Part shown: one piece after another, positions 50,765 to 60,612 of the stretch
Layout: each line of letters starts with the position of its first letter
Position numbering within the stretch: position 1 is the stretch's first letter
Source: Microlunatus soli
Lineage (GTDB): Bacteria > Actinomycetota > Actinomycetes > Propionibacteriales > Propionibacteriaceae
NCBI RefSeq assembly: GCF_900105385.1
Contig: NZ_LT629772.1
Location: 3,162,001 to 3,226,000, forward strand
DNA: 64,000 bases
Direction of reading: 5' to 3'
Position numbers and translations under genes: made by a program
Notes under the pieces: model-generated
The model's input: the letters and a program-made list of their open reading frames with translations, nothing else
Database searches by the model: none
Told to the model about the DNA's origin: nothing

Positions 50765-51319
50765 ATGATGAAGCTTGTCGAATCCACCTATCTTTCGTTG
50801 GACGGCAGGGTATCGGGGGAGCAGTTCTGGGCCGCGCAGAGCCAGTTCCGCGATGATCGCCATGTCGCCTACGCCGCCGACCTGCTCGATTCCGCGACCG
50901 CCCTGGTGTTGGGTCGGATGACGTATGAGGTCTTCGCCGCGACCTGGCCGGGCCAGACCGGCGTCCTGGCCGACAAGATCAACCCACTCCCCAAACACAT
51001 CGCCACCAGGTCGCTCAGCGGCGACCTGGACTGGAACGGTCACGCGATCGCCGGCGACGGCGTCGAGGCCGTCGCGAAGCTGAAGCAGGACGGCGACGGA
51101 ACGCTGCTCAAGTACGGCACCGGTCCGTTCAGCCGATCACTTCTCGAGGCCGGGCAGATCGACGAACTCCACCTGTGGATCTATCCGTTCATCGCCGGCG
51201 CGGGGGACGAACTGCTGCCGGGCATCGGCACCACCCGGCTCGATCTGGCGCGGGTGACCGAGATCGGCAACGGCGCCGTCGTCAACGTGTACACCCCGGC
51301 AGCACCGGCGGCCGGGTGA
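50765..51319 (+). CDS. Dihydrofolate reductase-fold (RibD C-terminal-like) protein
   Basis: 184 residues. ESTYLSLDGRVSGEQFW, VLGRMTYEVFAATWPGQ and YGTGPFSRSLLEAGQIDELHLW are typical of the RibD_C/DHFR-like family of stand-alone reductases. Start 50765 or 50768, with no clear ribosome site. The substrate is unknown, and the relation to the upstream AraC gene is only one of position. Confidence 0.85.
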   Translation: MMKLVESTYLSLDGRVSGEQFWAAQSQFRDDRHVAYAADLLDSATALVLGRMTYEVFAATWPGQTGVLADKINPLPKHIATRSLSGDLDWNGHAIAGDGVEAVAKLKQDGDGTLLKYGTGPFSRSLLEAGQIDELHLWIYPFIAGAGDELLPGIGTTRLDLARVTEIGNGAVVNVYTPAAPAAG

Positions 51320-51325
51320 TCATCC

Positions 51326-51351
51326 GGAACCGTTGCCACCTGCGAGGTTCC
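51326..51351. terminator. Possible hairpin between convergent genes
   Basis: GGAACC (51326-51331) and GGTTCC (51346-51351) form a six-bp stem with a 14-base loop, in the 35-bp gap between the DHFR-like gene (plus) and the MFS gene (minus). It is weak by itself, but its position suits a two-way terminator. Confidence 0.35.
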
Positions 51352-51354
51352 CGA

Positions 51355-52707
51355 CTACCGCGCGCGGGTCGGCGGTGGCGTGCCGACTGAACCCTTCGGG
51401 GCGGCACCGAGCGCGACGACGGTGATCGCCGAGCCGAGCATCATCACCCCGACCAGCCAGAGAGCGGCGTTCTCCGAACCGGTCGCATCGGTCAACGCAC
51501 CGGTCACGTACGGGGCGACGAAGCCGGCCAGATTGCCCAGCGAGTTGATCAAGGCGATCCCGCCGGCCGCCGCGGTTCCGGTCAGGAAGACGCTGGGCAG
51601 CGGCCAGAACACCGGCAGTGCGGCGAAGATCCCGATCGCGGTCAGGGCCACCGCGACCATCACCGCGAACGGCGACTGCAGGTAGAGCGCGACCGGGATG
51701 GTGACCGCGCCGAGCAGCGCCGCGCCGGCGGTGTGCCAGACCCGTTCGTTCTTGGCATCGGAATGCCGACTCCACAACACCATCGCCACGACACCAACCA
51801 GATAAGGGATTCCGGTGATCATGCCGGTCTGGAACAGCGAGAACGAGGTTCCGAACCGTTTCGAGAAGCCCTCGACGATCCCGGGCAGGAAGAAGCCCAA
51901 CGCGTACAGCCCGTAGACCACGCCGAAGTAGACGAACGACAACGCCAGCACTCGCGGACTGGTCAGCGAGCGGCGCAACGACCAGCCGTACTGGTGACTG
52001 GTCTGATCGGCCTCGGCGGCCATCTCCGCGGTCAGCCAGCCGCGCTCCTGCTCGGTGAGCCAGCGGGCCTCGGACGGTCGATCGGTCAGGTAGAACCAGC
52101 AGATCACGCCCAGGATGACGGCGGGCAGACCCTCCAGCAGGAAGGTCAGCCGCCAGCCCGCCATCCCGAACAGGCCGTCGGCGTACTCCAGGATGGCGCC
52201 GGAGATCGGTGAGCCGAGGGCCGACGACAGCGGAATGGCGATCAGGAACAGACCGGTCACCCGGGCCCGCTCCCGACGCGGGAACCAGTAGGTGAGGAAC
52301 AAGATCATTCCCGGGAAGAAGCCTGCCTCGGCGATGCCGAGCAGCACCCGCAGCGCATACAGCCAGCCGACGTTGGGCACGAACGACATGGCCGCTGCCA
52401 CGATCCCCCAGGAGACCAGGATCCGGGCGATCCACCGGCGGGCGCCGATCCGGTGCAGCAACAGGTTGCTCGGCACCTCGAAGATCAGATAGCCGATGAA
52501 GAACAGTCCGGAGGCCAGCCCGAACATCGTCGCGGTCAGCTTGAGGTCGTCACTCATGGTGAGCCGGGCGAAGCCGATGTTGGTGCGATCGAGATAGTTG
52601 ACGAAATAGAGCAGACCCATGAACGGGACCAGTCGGAGGGCGACCTTGCGGGTCACCCGGCGGCCGAGTTCGTCGTCGACGGGTGGCGTCTGTGCTGCGG
52701 ACATCAT
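51355..52707 (-). CDS. MFS transporter of the anion:cation symporter (ACS) type
   Basis: 450 residues from ATG 52707, with a second ATG one codon later. It has twelve hydrophobic helices. VNYLDRTNIGFARLTM at the first loop is the ACS family mark (phthalate, tartrate, hexuronate and similar acid carriers), and FFIGYLIFEVPSNLLLHRIG is the motif around loop 2-3. It is divergent from the aldehyde dehydrogenase gene (106-bp gap), so the two are probably regulated together in uptake and oxidation of an organic acid or sugar acid. Confidence 0.9.
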   Translation of the reverse strand: MMSAAQTPPVDDELGRRVTRKVALRLVPFMGLLYFVNYLDRTNIGFARLTMSDDLKLTATMFGLASGLFFIGYLIFEVPSNLLLHRIGARRWIARILVSWGIVAAAMSFVPNVGWLYALRVLLGIAEAGFFPGMILFLTYWFPRRERARVTGLFLIAIPLSSALGSPISGAILEYADGLFGMAGWRLTFLLEGLPAVILGVICWFYLTDRPSEARWLTEQERGWLTAEMAAEADQTSHQYGWSLRRSLTSPRVLALSFVYFGVVYGLYALGFFLPGIVEGFSKRFGTSFSLFQTGMITGIPYLVGVVAMVLWSRHSDAKNERVWHTAGAALLGAVTIPVALYLQSPFAVMVAVALTAIGIFAALPVFWPLPSVFLTGTAAAGGIALINSLGNLAGFVAPYVTGALTDATGSENAALWLVGVMMLGSAITVVALGAAPKGSVGTPPPTRAR

Positions 52708-52813
52708 CGTCTGCTTTCTGCCGGACTCAACGTGCTGTCTGGTGTCGTGCCAGGTCACGGTAGCGTCTGGGGCAGTTCTGGTCACGGACCCAACGACGAG
52801 GAAGGCACAGCCG

Positions 52814-54298
52814 ATGTCAGCCGAGCTGCCCGATCTCCTCACCGGACATTTCCCGTCCGGGCTGCCGATCGGAAACGACTGGGTGTCGACGCCGTCGACC
52901 GAGCCGGTCCGGTTTCCCTACGACGGTTCCACCGTCGGCTCCGCGCCGGTCGGCGACGTGGCGCTGGCCCGCCGGTCGATCGACGAGTCGCTCGCGGTCC
53001 GCGGCGAGCTGGCGCGGTTGCCGTCGCACGTCCGGCGGTCGGCGTTGCAGGAGACGCACCGGCAGCTGACCGAGCGGCGCACCGAACTGGAGGATCTGCT
53101 GATCCTGGAGACCGGTAAGCCGCGGGTGGACTGCCGGGTCGAGGTGGATCGGACGTTGCTCACCTGGCAGACCGCCGCCGAGGAGGTCGCCCGGCTGCAC
53201 GGCGAAACGGTCCCGTTGGATCTGTTGCCCAGTGGCGACGGTCTGGTCGGCTTCTGGACCCGGCGACCGATCGGCGTGGTGGTCGGCATCGCCGGCTTCA
53301 ACTATCCGCTGCTGTTGGCGTCGCACAAGCTGGCGCCCGGGCTGGCGGCCGGTTGTCCGGTGATCATCAAACCTGCACCTCAGACACCGCTGTCGACCTT
53401 GTGGATGGTGCATCTGGCCAGGGAGGCCCTGGCCGAGGCCGGCGGACCGCGGGCGGGCATCCAGCTGATCACTGGTGATGCCGCGGTGGGCGCTGCGCTG
53501 ACCACCGACCGGCGGATCGGTGCGGTGTCCTTCACCGGTTCGGCAGCGGTCGGCCACCGGATCGCTCAGGATGCGGCACCGACCAAGGTGCTGCTCGAGC
53601 TCGGGTCCAACGCTGCCCTGGTGGTCGCCGCGGATGCCGATCTGGACGCCGCCGCCGACGCCGTCGTCCGCGGCGGCTACTACGCCTCCGGTCAGGCCTG
53701 CATCAGTGTGCAGCGGCTGATCGTCGTGGAGTCGGTCCGGGACGCGTTTCTGCAGCGACTCTCGGACCGCCTCTCCGACGTCGTCACCGGCGACCCCCGG
53801 GACCCTGCGACCAGGGTGTCGACCTTGATCAACTCGGCCGGCACCGAGCGGGTGCTGGCCTGGATCGAGGAAGCGGTTGCCGGCGGCGGCACGTTGGTGA
53901 GTGGCGGCCGGACGGTGAGCAACGAGGTGATCGAGCCGACCGTGTTGCTCGACGTGCCGTCCGGCCTGCCGGCCTGGGACGAGGAGATCTTCGGACCGGT
54001 GGTCGTCGTCCGCACCGTGCCCGATCTGGACACAGGCCTGGAGTTGGTGAACGCGACCCGCTACGGGCTGCACGCCAGCGTCTACACCGAATCGCTGGCG
54101 GCGGCGTTCGCCGCGATCGACCGGCTGGAGGTCGGTGGTGTGGTGATCAACGAGGTGCCCGGGTTCCGGTCCGACGTGATGCCGTACGGCGGGGTGAAGG
54201 ACTCCGGCGTCGGTCGGGAGGGCCCGCGGTTCGCGATCGAGGAGTTGACGGTGACCCGGATGGCCGTGATCAGACCGACGGCGACGAAAGGAAGTTGA
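52814..54298 (+). CDS. NAD(P)-dependent aldehyde dehydrogenase
   Basis: 494 residues from ATG with GAGGAAGG eight bases upstream. It has the cofactor loop FTGSAAVG, the active-site Glu in LLELGSNAAL and the catalytic Cys in ASGQACISVQ. VVGIAGFNYPLLLASHKLAP and EEIFGPVVVV are further family motifs. Full length. It is followed at once by an SDR gene and divergent from an ACS transporter gene, so a carbonyl substrate from an imported compound is likely. Confidence 0.93.
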   Translation: MSAELPDLLTGHFPSGLPIGNDWVSTPSTEPVRFPYDGSTVGSAPVGDVALARRSIDESLAVRGELARLPSHVRRSALQETHRQLTERRTELEDLLILETGKPRVDCRVEVDRTLLTWQTAAEEVARLHGETVPLDLLPSGDGLVGFWTRRPIGVVVGIAGFNYPLLLASHKLAPGLAAGCPVIIKPAPQTPLSTLWMVHLAREALAEAGGPRAGIQLITGDAAVGAALTTDRRIGAVSFTGSAAVGHRIAQDAAPTKVLLELGSNAALVVAADADLDAAADAVVRGGYYASGQACISVQRLIVVESVRDAFLQRLSDRLSDVVTGDPRDPATRVSTLINSAGTERVLAWIEEAVAGGGTLVSGGRTVSNEVIEPTVLLDVPSGLPAWDEEIFGPVVVVRTVPDLDTGLELVNATRYGLHASVYTESLAAAFAAIDRLEVGGVVINEVPGFRSDVMPYGGVKDSGVGREGPRFAIEELTVTRMAVIRPTATKGS

Positions 54299-54300
54299 TC

Positions 54301-55107
54301 ATGAACGCTGATCAGGACACCGATTACGGCAACCTGTTCCGGCTGGACCGACGCCGAGCGCTGGTGATCGGGGCCGGCAGCGGCATCGGCCGGGAGAGCG
54401 CACTGGCCTTGGCCGCGCACGGTGCGGAGGTGATCTGCGCCGATCGCGATCTGGCCGCGGCCGAGCAGACCGCCGAGCATTCCCTGACCCTGTCGACGGG
54501 CGGCGCCGCGGTGACCGCCCGCCGGCTGGACGTCCTTGATCAACAGGCCATCGAGACGGCGGCCGCCGAGCTCGGCGAGATCGATGTCGTGGTCTTCACC
54601 GCCGCCACCAACGTCCGCAAGCGGCTGCTGGACTACTCGAGCGAGGAGTTCGACCGGGTCGTGTCGCTCAACCTGCGGTCGGCGTTCGATCTGATCCGGG
54701 CCTTCGCCCCGGGGATGGCCGAGCGTGGTCGCGGATCGATGATCGGCTTCACCTCGATCCGAGCGGTCGCGGTCGAGCCCGGCCAGGGTGTGTACGCCGC
54801 CACCAAGGCCGGGCTGCTGCAGCTGATGCGGACCGCTGCCGCCGAGCTCGGCCCGTCCGGTGTGCGGTTCAACGTGATCGGACCCGGGGTGGTCGAGACG
54901 CCGCTGACCACCCAGATCCGCAACGATCCGGACTGGTATCGGGCCTATGCGGAGAAGAGTGCCCTCGGCCGCTGGTCGAAACCGTCCGAACTGGCCGGTG
55001 CCGTGGTCTATCTGGCCTCCGACGCGTCGAGCTTCGTGACCGGCAGTCAACTGATGGTCGACGGCGGCTGGACTGCCGTCGACGGCCGCTACACCCCACC
55101 CCGCTGA
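54301..55107 (+). CDS. SDR-family dehydrogenase in the aldehyde dehydrogenase operon
   Basis: 268 residues from ATG 54301 (two bases after the ALDH stop) with AAGGAAG before it. It has the cofactor motif GAGSGIG, an active-site Tyr-x-x-x-Lys in YAATKAG and the C-terminal VTGSQLMVDGGW. It may oxidise an alcohol to the ALDH substrate. The stop codon overlaps the first bases of a 24-bp terminator stem. Confidence 0.92.
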   Translation: MNADQDTDYGNLFRLDRRRALVIGAGSGIGRESALALAAHGAEVICADRDLAAAEQTAEHSLTLSTGGAAVTARRLDVLDQQAIETAAAELGEIDVVVFTAATNVRKRLLDYSSEEFDRVVSLNLRSAFDLIRAFAPGMAERGRGSMIGFTSIRAVAVEPGQGVYAATKAGLLQLMRTAAAELGPSGVRFNVIGPGVVETPLTTQIRNDPDWYRAYAEKSALGRWSKPSELAGAVVYLASDASSFVTGSQLMVDGGWTAVDGRYTPPR

Positions 55108-55160
55108 CCCGTCAGTTCCTCCCCGACACACCGGGCGTGTCGGGGAGGAACTGACGGGTC
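55106..55160. terminator. Very strong two-way terminator, 24-bp perfect stem
   Basis: The 24 bases at 55106-55129 pair perfectly with 55137-55160 across a seven-base loop (ACCGGGC). The left arm begins inside the TGA stop of the SDR gene (plus). The right arm ends nine bases before the stop of the convergent VOC gene (minus). No T tract is needed at this stem length in actinobacteria. Confidence 0.92.
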
Positions 55161-55169
55161 GGCGGGTTG

Positions 55170-55586
55170 TCAGGGGGTTGGGAGTTGGCCGATGCGGATC
55201 CGGTTGCCGAAGGGGTCGCGGATGCCGAAGTCGATGCCGTAGTTCTGCTTGGTCGGGCCGTCGGTGATCTCCACTCCTTTGCTGACCAGGTTGTCGTGGG
55301 CGGCCTGCGCGTCGTCAGTGGTGAAGATCAGCCAGCCGCCCATCGCGCCCTTGGTGAGCAGATCACGGACCTGGGTTGCGGTCTGCTCGTCCATCGCCGG
55401 CGCGCCCGGACGCTCCAGCAGGATCTGCCGTTCCGGGTGGCCGGGCACCTGCACCGTGAGCCAGCGCATGAAGCCGAGGTCGATGTCGTTGCCGACCTCG
55501 AGGCCGAGTTTGGTGGTGTAGAAATCGAGGGCCTCGTCCTGGTCGAGGACGAAGATCTGGGACTGGCTGACGGAGTTCAGGTTCAT
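55170..55586 (-). CDS. VOC-family (glyoxalase/dioxygenase-like) protein
   Basis: 138 residues: SQIFVLDQDEALDFYTTKLG, then MGGWLIFTTDDAQAAHDNLV and GIDFGIRDPFGNRIRIGQ. These are the two beta-alpha-beta-beta-beta modules of the vicinal-oxygen-chelate fold. The metal ligands look incomplete for a true glyoxalase I, so a role in resistance or as a dioxygenase-like protein is more likely. The gene ends at the long terminator. Confidence 0.88.
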   Translation of the reverse strand: MNLNSVSQSQIFVLDQDEALDFYTTKLGLEVGNDIDLGFMRWLTVQVPGHPERQILLERPGAPAMDEQTATQVRDLLTKGAMGGWLIFTTDDAQAAHDNLVSKGVEITDGPTKQNYGIDFGIRDPFGNRIRIGQLPTP

Positions 55587-55634
55587 GACCGAGAATCTAG
55601 AGCCCGCTGCCGTGGTTCGCTTATCCGAAACTGC

Positions 55635-56039
55635 TCACTTCTCCGCGCTGCGGTGCGGCCGGGTCCAGGACATCACGAAGCAGCCCGGCACGTCGGGCAC
55701 CGGTCCGCGACGCCGATGATCGCTGGGCGTCTCGCCGACGATCCTGGTGAAGGTGCGGCTGAAGGTGCCGAGGCTGGAGAAGCCGACGGCGAAGCAGATC
55801 TCGGTCACCGACAGCTCGGTGCCGCGCAGCAGGAACATGGCTCGCTCCACCCGTCTGCGTTGCAGATAGCGGTGCGGGGTCTCACCGAAGGTGGCCGCGA
55901 AGGTCCGGATGAAATGCGCCGCGGAGATGTGCGCGATCGCTGCCAGGGCAGGGATGTCGAGCGGTTCGGCATAGGTCCGGTCCATCGCGTCCCGGGCCCG
56001 GAGCAGCCGCCGGTTCTGATCTTCGCTTGCCGTGATCAT
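55635..56039 (-). CDS. Small AraC-family regulator (HTH only)
   Basis: 134 residues, mostly DNA-binding domain: LDIPALAAIAHISAAHFIRT, then LSVTEICFAVGFSSLGTFSR and IVGETPSDHRRR. No ligand domain is attached. It starts three bases past the stop of the GNAT gene and so forms an operon with it. Such short AraC proteins (MarA/SoxS-like size) act by their own abundance. Confidence 0.85.
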   Translation of the reverse strand: MITASEDQNRRLLRARDAMDRTYAEPLDIPALAAIAHISAAHFIRTFAATFGETPHRYLQRRRVERAMFLLRGTELSVTEICFAVGFSSLGTFSRTFTRIVGETPSDHRRRGPVPDVPGCFVMSWTRPHRSAEK

Positions 56040-56041
56040 GA

Positions 56042-56839
56042 TCACCGACCGGCGGAAGCAGGGTTCGCCAGCGGCCGGGAGTGCCAGGCGTGTGCGGTGT
56101 CGAATCCGATCCGGTGGTAGACCGATCGGGCCACGGTGTTGTCGCTGTACATCCCGAGGGTGCAGACGTCGGAATCGATCAGCGCCCAACGCACCAGGCC
56201 GGTCGATATCGCGGCGCCGAGACCCCGCCCGCGGTGTGCGGTGTGGGTGACGATGCCGGCCAGATGGGGTACGCCGGTGGCCTCGCGTTCGGAGCCGCCG
56301 ACCGCGACCAATGCGCCGGAGGTATCCCGGATCCCCAACCAGTGCACGACATGGCCGGTCCCGGCGGTGGTCCACAGTCGGTGGTTGTGGGCAGCGGAGA
56401 AGTCGTTGATCTCGGCGGCGTCCGCTGCGTCGTCCAGGATGATCAACCGGTCCTCGGCGGCCAGTCGGGGCGGCTCGGTGGTGGTCCACATCCACTCCCA
56501 GTCACCACCCGGCTGCAGCGCGAAGACCCGGTGCGCCAGGGCGCCGTGCCGGGCGTCGACGGTGAGCGTACGGGCATCGACCCGAGCCAGCAGATCGCTG
56601 CCCCGCAACGCGATCAGCGCGTCGTGGAACCGTTCGGCCACGTCCTCGGCGGCCGCCGTCGGCAGCGGCAGGATCCAGAAGCCGCGGCGTTCACCGGTCC
56701 GTTCGACGATCGCGATGTCGCCGTGCATCCACAGCTCCGGCAGACGGCCGTCCGGGTCGGTCTCCGGGACGCCCCAGCGGATCCACGGATCGCCGCCGGA
56801 CCGGTCGAGCAGGTCGGCGTGGGAGGCAAGGCGTTGCAC
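56042..56839 (-). CDS. GNAT-family N-acetyltransferase
   Basis: 265 residues. The N-terminal half is unassigned, and the C-terminal GNAT core has VPHLAGIVTHTAHRGRGLGA (Arg/Gly acetyl-CoA loop) and GMYSDNTVARSVYHRIGFDT. It lies between the LOG gene (3-bp gap) and the AraC gene (also 2-3 bp), so the three are one transcript. Confidence 0.83.
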   Translation of the reverse strand: MQRLASHADLLDRSGGDPWIRWGVPETDPDGRLPELWMHGDIAIVERTGERRGFWILPLPTAAAEDVAERFHDALIALRGSDLLARVDARTLTVDARHGALAHRVFALQPGGDWEWMWTTTEPPRLAAEDRLIILDDAADAAEINDFSAAHNHRLWTTAGTGHVVHWLGIRDTSGALVAVGGSEREATGVPHLAGIVTHTAHRGRGLGAAISTGLVRWALIDSDVCTLGMYSDNTVARSVYHRIGFDTAHAWHSRPLANPASAGR

Positions 56840-56842
56840 AGC

Positions 56843-57406
56843 TCAGGCGACCCACTTGGGTGCCGGGGTCGGCGCTTCGCCGAGCAACTCCAGCAGCCGC
56901 TGCGGATCGGACTCGATCTGCAGCGCCTCCCGATACTGCGGCTTCAGGAAGCCCTCGTCGACCATGTGGTCCAGTAGCGGCAGCAGCCGGGCGTAGAAGC
57001 CGGCGACGTCGAGCAGCCCGATCGGCTTGTCGTGCAGCCCGAGCTGGGACCAGGTCCACACCTCGAACAGTTCCTCCAGGGTCCCGGCACCACCGGGCAG
57101 CGCGATGAACGCATCGGCGAGCTCGGCCATCTTGGCCTTCCGCTGGTGCATGTCGGCGACCTCGTACAGCTCGGTCAGCCCGCGATGGGCGATCTCCCGG
57201 TCGACCAGTTGCTGGGGGATCACCCCGTACACCTCGCCGCCGGCTGCCAATGCCGCGTCCGCGATCACGCCCATGGTGCCGACGGTCGCGCCGCCGTACA
57301 CCAGTCCGATCCCGCGGGAGGCGAACAGTTCACCCAGCCCGGCAGCAGCATCGGCGTAGACCGGCACCCGGCCCGGTGATGAACCACAGAAGACACAGAT
57401 CCGCAC
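56843..57406 (-). CDS. LOG-family cytokinin-riboside phosphoribohydrolase-like protein
   Basis: 187 residues from GTG 57406 ([12 protein letters not shown]), where the family begins. The motif PGGAGTLEE and the loop [15 protein letters not shown] define LOG (Lonely Guy/TIGR00730) proteins, which cleave ribose 5-phosphate from AMP or cytokinin nucleotides. First gene of the LOG-GNAT-AraC transcript. Confidence 0.9.
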   Translation of the reverse strand: MRICVFCGSSPGRVPVYADAAAGLGELFASRGIGLVYGGATVGTMGVIADAALAAGGEVYGVIPQQLVDREIAHRGLTELYEVADMHQRKAKMAELADAFIALPGGAGTLEELFEVWTWSQLGLHDKPIGLLDVAGFYARLLPLLDHMVDEGFLKPQYREALQIESDPQRLLELLGEAPTPAPKWVA

Positions 57407-57523
57407 GCGCCAACGGTACCGAGCACCGACGCCCTCGATCGAGTGCCCCCAACCGGCACCCGAGGTTGTCAGAACGCCGTTTCGCAAGAAGCCAGACGAC
57501 GCTCTGACAACGGGTGCGGTGGA

Positions 57524-58411
<888 letters not shown>

Positions 58412-58419
58412 CTAGAGTA

Positions 58420-58435
58420 GAGAACGCACGTTCTC
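58420..58435. promoter_or_regulatory. TetR operator copy 2
   Basis: GAGAACGCACGTTCTC, with the same seven-base arms as copy 1. The centres of the copies are 35 bp apart. It is 21 bp from the TetR start codon, fitting autorepression and repression of the divergent hydrolase. Confidence 0.85.
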
Positions 58436-58456
58436 AACGCAAGAGGTGAAACCCGA

Positions 58457-59020
58457 ATGATTGATGACGACCCGGTGCGCTCCGGTCTGGTGGCTGCTGC
58501 CGATCGGCTGTTCTATGCCCGCGGGGTGCAGGCGGTCGGCATGGACGCCGTACGGAGTGAGGCCGGCGTCTCGCTGAAGCGGATGTACAACCTGTTCCCG
58601 TCCAAGGACGATCTGGTGGTGGCGGTGTTGGCCCATCGCAGTCGGATCTGGGACGACGGCATCGCCGCCGCGGCCGAGGGGCTCACCGAACCGCAGGACC
58701 GGATCCTGGCGATCTTCGACTTCCTGGCCGACTGGTTCACCCAGTCCGACTTCCGCGGCTGCGCCTTCATCAACGTGTACGGCGAACTCGGGCCGAACTC
58801 GTCCAAGGCGGCCGCGGCGGTCGAGCGGCAGAAGCGCGCCTTCGCCGACTACGTCGCGGCACTGGTGCGCGAGGCGGACCTGCCTGCCGACCTGGCTCCG
58901 CAGATCGTGCTGCTGGCCGAGGGCGCGCAGACCACCGCAGCGATCCTGGATGATCCGGCGGCCGCCGGCCAGGGGAGGAGAGCCGCTGAGACCCTGCTGG
59001 GAGCCGCCGCCGCCGCGTGA
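58457..59020 (+). CDS. TetR-family repressor
   Basis: 187 residues. The HTH reads LFYARGVQAVGMDAVRSEAG, then VSLKRMYNLFPSKDDLV. The C-terminal about 125 residues are the ligand-binding and dimerisation part. A Cys in FRGCAFINVYGEL is at a position where members of the family sense ligands or oxidants. It is divergent from the hydrolase gene, with the two operators in between. Confidence 0.9.
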   Translation: MIDDDPVRSGLVAAADRLFYARGVQAVGMDAVRSEAGVSLKRMYNLFPSKDDLVVAVLAHRSRIWDDGIAAAAEGLTEPQDRILAIFDFLADWFTQSDFRGCAFINVYGELGPNSSKAAAAVERQKRAFADYVAALVREADLPADLAPQIVLLAEGAQTTAAILDDPAAAGQGRRAAETLLGAAAAA

Positions 59021-59065
59021 TCTTGGCCCCTGGCGGCTGGCCGGAGTAGGGTGACCGAGTCCGGG

Positions 59066-59079
59066 TTGAAACGAATCAA
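59066..59079. promoter_or_regulatory. LacI-family-type operator before the sugar MFS gene
   Basis: TTGAAACGAATCAA has the TTGA/TCAA inverted ends and the AACG centre of LacI/GalR operators (consensus close to TTGAAACG-TTTCAA). It lies 61 bp before the transporter's start codon in AT-rich DNA. No LacI gene is in the window. Confidence 0.45.
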
Positions 59080-59139
59080 TATGCAACCGACCGTGGACGC
59101 CCGGACCGGACATCGTTGTCGTACAGGGGAGCCAGGCGG

Positions 59140-60465
59140 ATGAGTGATCAGGGCCGGATCGACATCGACGCTGCCGTTCAGGAGGCCGGCGGTGGGCCGG
59201 CGGCCGGGCAGCCGGACACCGGCGGGGTCAGTCGCCAGCAATGGAAATGGACCATCCTGGCCGGAATGGCGTCCTACCTGGACGCCGGTTCGATCGTCGC
59301 ACTCGGCTCCGGGCTGGCACTGTTCAAGGCCGAACTCGGCCTCAGCAGCGGGGCGGTCGGTGTGCTGGCAGCGATCGGCCCGAACGCCATCGGCTGCGCG
59401 ATCGGCGCGCTGATCGGCGGCCGGCTGGGCGACGTCCTGGGCCGCAAGCGGATCTACCAGTGGGACCTGTTGGTCTACGCCCTGGGCATCCTGCTGATCG
59501 CCTTCTCGATCAACCCGGCGATGCTCTTCATCGGCACCTTCATCGTCGGTGTCACGGTCGGCGCCGACGTCCCGACCTCGCTGGCCCTGGTCGGCGAACT
59601 GTCGCCGGCCAAGGCCCGCGGCAAGCTGCTCGGTTTCAGCCAGATCGCCTGGAACTGCGGTCCGGCGATCGTGCTGATCCTGGCGTTGGCGCTGTCCTCC
59701 ACCGGGCTGATCGGGATCCGGATCGTCTTCTTCCACCTCGCCGCGGTGGCGTTGCTGACCTGGTTCCTGCGCCGGGGGATGACCGAGTCGCTGCGCTGGA
59801 CGACCGCCCGGGCGGCCAACGCCGTACGACCTCGGATCCGGCAGCTGTTCCAGGGCGCCAACCTGCGCGGCCTCGGTTGGACCACCGGCATCTACCTGTT
59901 CTGGAACATCGCCGCCGGTACCTCCGGGATCTTCACCCCGTACATGGTCAGCACACTGGGCGGCGGCGGTCAGGCGGTCAGCGTCGGCCTCTCGCTGGCC
60001 GGCTTCGTGATCGGCATCCTGGCCACGCTCCTCATCTTCATGCCGCTGTTCGACCGCTCGTTCGGCAGCCGCAAGGTGCTCTGGGCGATCGGCGCGATCA
60101 TGCAGATCCTCGGTTGGGGGATCTTCATCGTGCTGCCGTTCAGCATCCCGACGGTGATCTTCAACGCCTTCATGGCCGGTGTCGGCGGGGCGTTGGCCGG
60201 CGAGGCGGTCTACAAGATCTTCTCCCAGGAACTCTTCCCGACCATGCTGCGTGGTACGGCGCAGGGCTTCACCTTCAGCCTGGCCCGGCTCTGCCTCGGC
60301 ATCTGGAGCCTGTTCCTGCCGACGCTGACCGAAACGAGTTTCACCCTGGCCGGCGGTCTGCTCACGCTGTTCCTGGCGATCAGCGGGGTGATCGGCTTCT
60401 TCTTCATGCCGCACACCGTCGGGAAGACACTGGAGGAGATCGAAGGCGAACGCGGCACCGCCTGA
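59140..60465 (+). CDS. MFS sugar transporter (sugar porter type)
   Basis: 441 residues from ATG 59140 with GGGGAG before it. It has twelve helices. The sugar-porter style motif is GGRLGDVLGRKRIYQWD and the second is FPTMLRGTAQGFTFSLARLC. The polar N-terminus has 30 residues before helix 1. It likely imports a hexose or inositol-like sugar in exchange for protons. The LacI-type operator upstream fits sugar control. Confidence 0.88.
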   Translation: MSDQGRIDIDAAVQEAGGGPAAGQPDTGGVSRQQWKWTILAGMASYLDAGSIVALGSGLALFKAELGLSSGAVGVLAAIGPNAIGCAIGALIGGRLGDVLGRKRIYQWDLLVYALGILLIAFSINPAMLFIGTFIVGVTVGADVPTSLALVGELSPAKARGKLLGFSQIAWNCGPAIVLILALALSSTGLIGIRIVFFHLAAVALLTWFLRRGMTESLRWTTARAANAVRPRIRQLFQGANLRGLGWTTGIYLFWNIAAGTSGIFTPYMVSTLGGGGQAVSVGLSLAGFVIGILATLLIFMPLFDRSFGSRKVLWAIGAIMQILGWGIFIVLPFSIPTVIFNAFMAGVGGALAGEAVYKIFSQELFPTMLRGTAQGFTFSLARLCLGIWSLFLPTLTETSFTLAGGLLTLFLAISGVIGFFFMPHTVGKTLEEIEGERGTA

Positions 60466-60612
60466 GCCCGGATGCGCTGACGTTTTGCGTATTGCAAGGG
60501 CATAACGCATCAAATTCGCCCTCGGTGTCGCTGCCGCGAAGTCGTATGGTGATCAACTATGTTGTGGTCTCGACGTTGCCTCCGCAGCCTTCCCCCTTCC
60601 CGAGGAGACGAT

